Part shown: piece after piece, positions 59,651 through 64,000 of the stretch
Position numbering within the stretch: the first letter of the stretch is position 1
How the letters are laid out: every line of letters begins with the position of its first letter
Assembly: GCA_016860845.1 (NCBI GenBank)
Contig: BOKF01000004.1
Coordinates: 186,001-250,000 of the forward strand
DNA: 64,000 bases
Direction: 5' to 3'
Source: Chloroflexota bacterium
GTDB taxonomy: Bacteria; Chloroflexota; Anaerolineae; 4572-78; J111
Position numbers and translations under genes: made by a program
The notes under the pieces: model-generated
Told to the model about the DNA's origin: nothing
Seen by the model: only the letters and a program-made list of their open reading frames with translations
Database searches by the model: none

Positions 59651-60757
59651 CTACTTTCTAAACACCCGCGCCGGGTCCAGGCTACCTACATAGCGAGCTG
59701 GGAGTACCGCCGCCAGCATCCCCATGAGCAACCCCACAAGGGCAGTCAGCCCGATGGAACCGGGTTGGAGAAGCACCAGGAATTTGGGGAAGACGTTCAT
59801 CACTCCCTGGGCCATCACCCAGGCCAGACCAATACCCACAATAATGCCAAATAGAGCTGTCACCAGGCCCTGCTGGATGACCAGGCCGTACAGGTGGCGA
59901 TTTTTCGCGCCGACCGCCTTGAGCACCCCGTACTCGCGCACCCGCTCAACCGTGGCGGTATAGATAATCATACCCAGAATGGCTGTGCCGACGGCGAAGG
60001 CAATGGCCGTCATCACCTGCAAGGGGATAGCGAACACCTTCACCATCAGGTTAATGTCATTCTGTTTAATAACAGCCGCTGGCAGAATTTCGACCTGGCG
60101 CAGGCGGCGGCGTAGCCGGGTCTCGACGGTAGCCGGGTCGGCGCCCGGCTCAAGGCGGAGCAACAAAAAACTGGTCATGCCAGGACTCAGGAAGACCCGT
60201 TCCGCCCCCCGTTTTTCCAGAAAGATGAAGCTGGCCATCCATGAAGTGGTCCCATCGCTCAACCCGACTACGGTAAAATCTTCGTCCAGAATCTCAAGCG
60301 TATCGCCTAACCTGAGGCCGTGGGTTTCGGCCATCACCCCGTCTAGAACCACTTCGTCATCATCGGCGGGGAGACGGCCCACCTTAAGCGCCCATGGCCC
60401 ACCGCCAAGTTCAGGGTCATAGCCCACCAGATAAGTGACTACTTTCTTATCATGAATATCCAGCGGGACAAACTGAGACACAATCGGAATGATGCGGGCA
60501 ATACCCGGTACACTTCGAGCCAGGTCGGCAGCGCCTGGCGGTAGCAGCGAGGTGGCGCCCAGCATTTTGGTAATATCCTCCTCCGCCACGATCAGGTCGG
60601 CGGGGGTATGATCCAGGTAAGCCGTGACCTGCCGATAGACGCCAGACTGGAAGCCGTTTAGAAAGACGATCAGCATCATGGCCAGAGCCACTCCGCCGAT
60701 GCTGAGGGCCAGCCGAAATTTTTGTTGGAACAGGTTGCACCAAGCCAAGTAAGTCAT
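59651..60757 (-). CDS. FtsX-type ABC permease, paired copy
   Basis: 368 residues with the same layout and coupling motif (VREYGVLKAVGAKNRHLYGLVIQQ) as the adjacent permease; both end ...SLDPARVFR or LDPAHVFRG. They arose by duplication and probably form a heterodimer. The extracytoplasmic part includes LIVAEEDITKMLGA. The gap to its partner is 11 bases. The upstream neighbour is a small protein of unknown function. Confidence 0.88.
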   Translation of the reverse strand: MTYLAWCNLFQQKFRLALSIGGVALAMMLIVFLNGFQSGVYRQVTAYLDHTPADLIVAEEDITKMLGATSLLPPGAADLARSVPGIARIIPIVSQFVPLDIHDKKVVTYLVGYDPELGGGPWALKVGRLPADDDEVVLDGVMAETHGLRLGDTLEILDEDFTVVGLSDGTTSWMASFIFLEKRGAERVFLSPGMTSFLLLRLEPGADPATVETRLRRRLRQVEILPAAVIKQNDINLMVKVFAIPLQVMTAIAFAVGTAILGMIIYTATVERVREYGVLKAVGAKNRHLYGLVIQQGLVTALFGIIVGIGLAWVMAQGVMNVFPKFLVLLQPGSIGLTALVGLLMGMLAAVLPARYVGSLDPARVFRK

Positions 60758-60777
60758 TGTTTACCTACTTTTAAGCC

Positions 60778-61383
60778 TTACAATTCCCGATAATCCACGA
60801 ACTCAAGGTCTGGCAGCTTCTTGAATCGCGACGCCAACCAGTGGGTTCGCTGGCATTGTACGGCAACCAGGATGCGGCAGTTGGGGTCGCGCCGGATAGC
60901 CTGTCGGATATTGTCGAGCATCCCCTGGTTTTGTTCTTCCCACGCCCGCCGAGATTCGGCATCCCAACTCCACTGGCTGAGGTGGCAGAGGGTGTGGCAC
61001 GCCCCGGCAAAGGGCCAGGCGTGGATAGCCTCGGCGCTGTTGGCTTGGCGCTGCATCCAGCGCAGAGCTTGGTCTAGCCAGCGAACTAGCCTGGCTCGCC
61101 AGCCGGTTCTGGGCGCAAAGTCGTTGAACTGGCGGGTATCAGGAGCCACGGGTACGACGACGGTGCGGCTCAATTCGGCCAGGGGGAGCAGACTGCGCTG
61201 CACCTCGACCGGCGCCTGCTCCAGGCGGCCCAACTCCCAATCCTGCTGCGGTACTTCCACATATAGCAGGTCCGGCGCAACCTTGGCTAAGATGTTTGCC
61301 AAAGCAGCCAGATTGTACTGGATGGGCTGAGTATGCATGTCGGCGAGGGTACTCAATAGAGCTAAACGGGTCTTGGTCATCAT
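60778..61383 (-). CDS. Hypothetical protein, first gene of the ABC-YHS operon
   Basis: A 201-residue protein without signal peptide or membrane helix. TRLALLSTLADMHTQPIQYNLAALANILAKVAPDLLYVEVPQ and RRDPNCRILVAVQCQRTHWLASRFKKLPDLEFVDYREL suggest an alpha/beta fold with loose resemblance to TraB-like proteins, but this is weak. The start is ATG 61383 (next ATG 61380), preceded by GGTGAGAAG. It heads the operon of two permeases, ATPase-YHS and LuxR genes, which is the only clue to its role. Confidence 0.55.
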   Translation of the reverse strand: MMTKTRLALLSTLADMHTQPIQYNLAALANILAKVAPDLLYVEVPQQDWELGRLEQAPVEVQRSLLPLAELSRTVVVPVAPDTRQFNDFAPRTGWRARLVRWLDQALRWMQRQANSAEAIHAWPFAGACHTLCHLSQWSWDAESRRAWEEQNQGMLDNIRQAIRRDPNCRILVAVQCQRTHWLASRFKKLPDLEFVDYREL

Positions 61384-61502
61384 TCTTCTCACCTGGTTAA
61401 GTTCTGTGGCCAGGCTCACAATGAGCATATCATACCTGGCTGTTTGTCAACAGCGTTGAACTACCTGTTTTGAGAGGGGAGAAAATAGGTAATTCTACCT
61501 GG

Positions 61503-62144
61503 TCAAGTAGACCCCAACCAGCCCTGGCGGACAGCGTAGAGGGCCGTTTCGGTTCGGGAGTGGACACCTAATTTGCCGTAAATGTTAGCCAGGTGTCCCT
61601 CGACGGTGCGCACGCTGAGATAGAGACGCTGAGCGATTTCTTTGTTACTCAACCCCTGGGCCAGCAGGATGAGCACCTCTCGTTCACGCTCGGAAAGTGC
61701 TTCCGGTAAAACGGTTTCGATGGGGGCCGCTGATTGATGAGCTAGGCGGGTGACCAGCCGCAGGGCCAACGCCTGGGGTAAACTGACCTCTCCGGCAGCC
61801 ACCTGGCGGATGGTATTAAGCAAGGCCGGCAGGGAGGCGTCCCGCTCTAGGCAGCCAAGAACACCCCGGTCCAGCCAGGTCAGCACCGTTGATTCATTCA
61901 GTTCGTCGGCAATAATGAGCAGGTTAGAATGGGGGAAAGAAGTCAGGACAGAGGCGAGGAATTCATCTACGTGACGACCATCCAGCAAAAAAACGTCAGG
62001 CGGATCGCCGACCTCGGGGAGATCGGCTGCCAGGGTGACTTTGGCCAGATTAGGCTGGCCCGTGAGCAGGGCTTGCAGCCCCAGCCGCCACAAGGTAGGC
62101 CTCCCCAACACACAGACGTGAAGCGAAATGCTCTCAACCATCAA
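61503..62144 (-). CDS. LuxR-type regulator with atypical receiver
   Basis: A 213-residue regulator. The C-terminal LuxR/GerE domain is complete (LSEREREVLILLAQGLSNKEIAQRLYLSVRTVEGHLANIYGKLGVHSRTETALYAVRQ). The N-terminal receiver-like domain keeps an Asp at the phospho-site (DVFLLDGRHVD) but lacks the acidic pair near the start and the switch Lys (GCLERDA). It is related to the regulator at 57061. The next operon on the same strand starts about 120 bases after its stop, so it probably controls that operon. Confidence 0.82.
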   Translation of the reverse strand: MMVESISLHVCVLGRPTLWRLGLQALLTGQPNLAKVTLAADLPEVGDPPDVFLLDGRHVDEFLASVLTSFPHSNLLIIADELNESTVLTWLDRGVLGCLERDASLPALLNTIRQVAAGEVSLPQALALRLVTRLAHQSAAPIETVLPEALSEREREVLILLAQGLSNKEIAQRLYLSVRTVEGHLANIYGKLGVHSRTETALYAVRQGWLGST

Positions 62145-62521
62145 TTTAGCTTGGGAGCGTGGCTAGAAAAATCAAACTCCAGAGGGCCAGGCTGGTTAAT
62201 CACTATTTGAAACGCTTCTGGTTATCATTACCATTCTTACATATTGTAGGTCTCAGTATGTAATTCGGACAAATTGAGGCACGATTCTTTTCATATCCGG
62301 TTTCAAGCTTCAGGAGCTAAACAGTTTCTCCCCAGATAACCCGAGTCAAGAGGCAACTAAAGTGAACCCCCGTGAAACGGTTAAAAACCCTCTGTTTACT
62401 ATGCTATTAAGCCTGTGTGATAACGACAAAACGATGTGGCCTGATCATTGGGTCTCAGGCCACATCGAGCTACGGATTTGCGTGCCAATGGCTTTATAAA
62501 ATGCCTCGGACATGCTGAAGT
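62145..62521. other. Noncoding gap
   Basis: No gene is seen between the LuxR gene and the SHOCT genes. The only clear structure is the hairpin at 62432-62467. Confidence 0.6.
62432..62467 (-). terminator. Terminator of the SHOCT operon
   Basis: CGATGTGGCCTGA is perfectly inverted 10 bases later. Reading on the minus strand it is followed by TTTTG. It lies 55 bases after the stop of the second SHOCT gene. Confidence 0.75.
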
Positions 62522-62758
62522 TTATTGTTGGATCGTCTGCAGCATTTCTTGATATTGCCCGGTCGTTAACTCTCCCTGGGCATAACGCGTTCGGAGAATT
62601 TCTTGGGCCGATAACACCTCTTTTTCGCCCTCATCCGACTTTTCTAGTGTGGGGAATAGTAGCCTGATTAGCCAGACGGCCAGGGCAATGACTCCTCCCC
62701 AGAAAAGGAGCATCCAGAATAAGCCAAACAGTCCCATGCCTAATCCAAAACCCATCAT
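62522..62758 (-). CDS. SHOCT-domain membrane protein
   Basis: 78 residues: a Gly/Met-rich start, one membrane helix (LFGLFWMLLFWGGVIALAVWLIRLLF), then a SHOCT domain (SAQEILRTRYAQGELTTGQYQEML). SHOCT is a short C-terminal domain thought to promote oligomer formation. It lies 42 bases after a related gene and shares its operon and promoter. Confidence 0.82.
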   Translation of the reverse strand: MMGFGLGMGLFGLFWMLLFWGGVIALAVWLIRLLFPTLEKSDEGEKEVLSAQEILRTRYAQGELTTGQYQEMLQTIQQ

Positions 62759-62800
62759 GGTTCAATACCTCCTGCTACAGGAACTAAATGTGGTTAGCAA

Positions 62801-63061
62801 TTATGACGAAATATCGCTGAGCCTGGTCTGGTACTCTTCCCGGGTTAATTCCCCTTTGGTGTAACGAATGTCAAGAATCTCGCGAGCCGAGAGAACTTGA
62901 GGGGATGAAGCAGCGGGCGCACCGGAGTGGGTTGAACCACTAAACCTTTGCACCGCCCACACCACCAGCAACACAATTCCGACCAGAAGAGCTACATTTA
63001 GCAGCAAGCCAATGAGTCCACCCATTAAGCCAAAGCCACCCATCATACCACCATCCATCAT
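62801..63061 (-). CDS. SHOCT-domain membrane protein
   Basis: 86 residues with a Met/Gly-rich N-terminus (MMDGGMMGGFGLMGG), one helix (LLLNVALLVGIVLLVVWAVQRF) and a SHOCT domain (SAREILDIRYTKGELTREEYQTRL). Met-rich ends could bind copper. The promoter carries four tandem 11-bp repeats and a consensus TATAAT, so control by the two-component system encoded at 50.6-52.7 kb is likely. Confidence 0.82.
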   Translation of the reverse strand: MMDGGMMGGFGLMGGLIGLLLNVALLVGIVLLVVWAVQRFSGSTHSGAPAASSPQVLSAREILDIRYTKGELTREEYQTRLSDISS

Positions 63062-63655
63062 GATCCACCTCCTAAATTCAGTCCTCGAGCCGGTGCAAGC
63101 GGCTCGTCTACTTTGTAATCTTGCCTCTATTATAGGGAGTCCTTTTGAAGGACTGATGAAGGGTTGATAAAGATTGTGTAAAGAATTGATGTGAGTTGAA
63201 GCCGGGTTGGGTCCGCCAGGAAGCAGCTATTGGAACAGGTGTAGCGCTACAAGTAGCCAGGAGTAGTGTCATAATTCTTGACAACCCTGCTCCAAAACTT
63301 ATAATGGTCTTATAATTCGTAAGATTTTTACTGGACCTCTCAACTTCCTTCGACTGATGCTCAAAAATTATCGTCACCTTAACCAAGCCTACATCAAGGC
63401 AAAACTTGCAGAAATACCATAAGTAGCCTTACTTACTTATGCTGATGCATTTGGTTACCAAAAAGATCTATTAAATTGGCCGGGTTCGGAAAGTGGCATT
63501 GGCATAAACCAGCGGACGGCTTGTTTTTCCGGTTGAAAGTGCTTATTTTGCAAAATTAGTCAAGCCCTAAAGACCGGATTTGGGCGAATCTTTTAGCATG
63601 GGCAGGGGCGATTATTAAACCCATCAGGTAACTTAAATGGTTAAGGGGAAACGTT
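63062..63655. other. Intergenic region between divergent SHOCT and NarL-type genes
   Basis: No gene is supported. It contains the SHOCT promoter (63128-63189) and, at 63418-63441, a palindrome CATAAGTA-N8-TACTTATG of unknown role. Nothing else stands out. Confidence 0.6.
63146..63189 (-). promoter_or_regulatory. Four tandem 11-bp repeats upstream of the SHOCT operon
   Basis: Plus-strand units TGAAGGACTGA, TGAAGGGTTGA, TAAAGATTGTG and TAAAGAATTGA are directly adjacent. Reading toward the gene, CTTCA is followed after 11 bases by TATAAT then AGAGG, the same geometry as at 52.78 kb. Confidence 0.75.
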
Positions 63656-64000
63656 ATGGACAAATCTGAGGCAATTCGGGTGGTGCTGGCTGACGACCAC
63701 ACCGTTGTGCGGAAAGGCATCCGCGAGTTTTTGGAAGAAGAAGGCGATATTCAAGTTGTGGCTGAAGCCACCACCGGCCTTGAGGCCGTCGCCCTGACCC
63801 TGGAACATCAGCCTGAAGTGGCTGTGCTCGATATTCAGATGCCGGAAATGACCGGGATTGAGGCGGCCCGACAGATCAAAGCCAAAATACCTGACGTGCA
63901 GGTGTTGGTACTGACGGCTTATGACGACGATCCTTACATCTTCGCCATGTTGCAAGCAGGAGCCAGCGGCTATGTCCTCAAAACGGCCCCTTCCGAGGAG
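63656..64000 (+). CDS. NarL-type response regulator (partial, runs off the window)
   Basis: The first 115 residues of a response regulator: receiver with acidic pair (VVLADDHTVVRKGIREFLEEE), phospho-Asp (VAVLDIQMPEMTG), switch Thr (VLVLTAYDDD) and switch Lys (GYVLKTAPSEE). The start resembles NarL/LuxR-type regulators, so a LuxR DNA-binding domain is expected beyond the edge. The ribosome site AAGGGGAAAC precedes ATG 63656. Confidence 0.88.
   Translation, partial: MDKSEAIRVVLADDHTVVRKGIREFLEEEGDIQVVAEATTGLEAVALTLEHQPEVAVLDIQMPEMTGIEAARQIKAKIPDVQVLVLTAYDDDPYIFAMLQAGASGYVLKTAPSEE

Noticed and set aside
1..64000. tRNA and rRNA genes
   Set aside because: No cloverleaf with a conserved TTCGA-type arm and no rRNA-like stretch was noticed on either strand.

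Overview
The window looks like chromosomal DNA of a bacterium from the Chloroflexota, probably the Anaerolineae/Caldilineae side. This is inferred from gene content, not from a marker gene: no rRNA, tRNA or ribosomal protein gene is present. Pointers are secreted CotH-kinase/lamin-tail proteins, many small LuxR and Crp/Fnr regulators, a split P-type metal ATPase, adaptor proteins carrying SH3 domains, and long GC-rich genes with ordinary Shine-Dalgarno sites. Several genes are freshly broken (single-base frameshifts or one stop codon). Either this lineage is shedding genes or the assembly has scattered single-base errors.

Layout. 1-3.7 kb: a mobile-element zone, with a TnpB nuclease gene whose frame runs through its element end into a frameshifted chaB-like gene, a general-stress-like protein, a complete IS5-type insertion sequence and a remnant of a DoxX-like gene. 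3.8-7.7 kb: a Crp/Fnr gene broken by one stop codon, then an FNR-box promoter driving an HMA metal chaperone, a DUF6448 protein and a metal P-type ATPase. 7.7-9.3 kb (minus strand): DUF2249, DUF364 and cupin genes. 9.5-17.1 kb: a TetR-controlled ABC-2 exporter with one permease, two ATPases and two HlyD-type adaptors, one ending in two SH3 domains. 17.1-26.5 kb: a c-di-AMP synthase, a PRC-barrel-like protein and large secreted glycosidase and CotH proteins. 26.6-39.3 kb: mostly membrane proteins (DedA, cardiolipin synthase, VIT/CCC1 metal transporter, FtsX-type permease, UPF0316, Zn-peptidase, CPA2 antiporter) with a Crp/Fnr and a LuxR regulator. 39.3-43.1 kb: glycogen breakdown (GlgX and GlgP).

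43.2-46.6 kb is an accessory patch: a ParB-like protein with extra cysteine clusters, an overlapping pair of a beta-barrel-type small protein and a C39 peptidase, and an IS630 remnant. 46.7-49.8 kb: a BlaI/BlaR1 pair with a recognisable operator, coupled to a TlpA thioredoxin and a decayed DsbA gene. 50-57 kb (minus): a two-component system, a methyltransferase, small membrane proteins and a secreted leucine-rich-repeat protein. 57-62.2 kb (minus): a FtsX-type ABC system whose ATPase carries a YHS domain, framed by two LuxR regulators. 62.5-63.1 kb: two SHOCT proteins. A NarL-type response regulator runs off the right edge.

Two regulatory patterns cut across these blocks. (1) Tandem 11-bp repeats close to TGAAGATTTGA sit just upstream of the -10 box of three minus-strand operons: the two-component system itself, the DUF2269-like membrane operon and the SHOCT pair. 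The direct repeats suit binding by the OmpR-type regulator encoded here. (2) A palindrome ATCCGACAAAAGTCGAAG recurs five times, always between genes. Two copies are embedded in a longer conserved element ending in a hairpin and T-run, ahead of the VIT/CCC1 transporter and the TetR gene. These two patterns are the best candidates for something undescribed.
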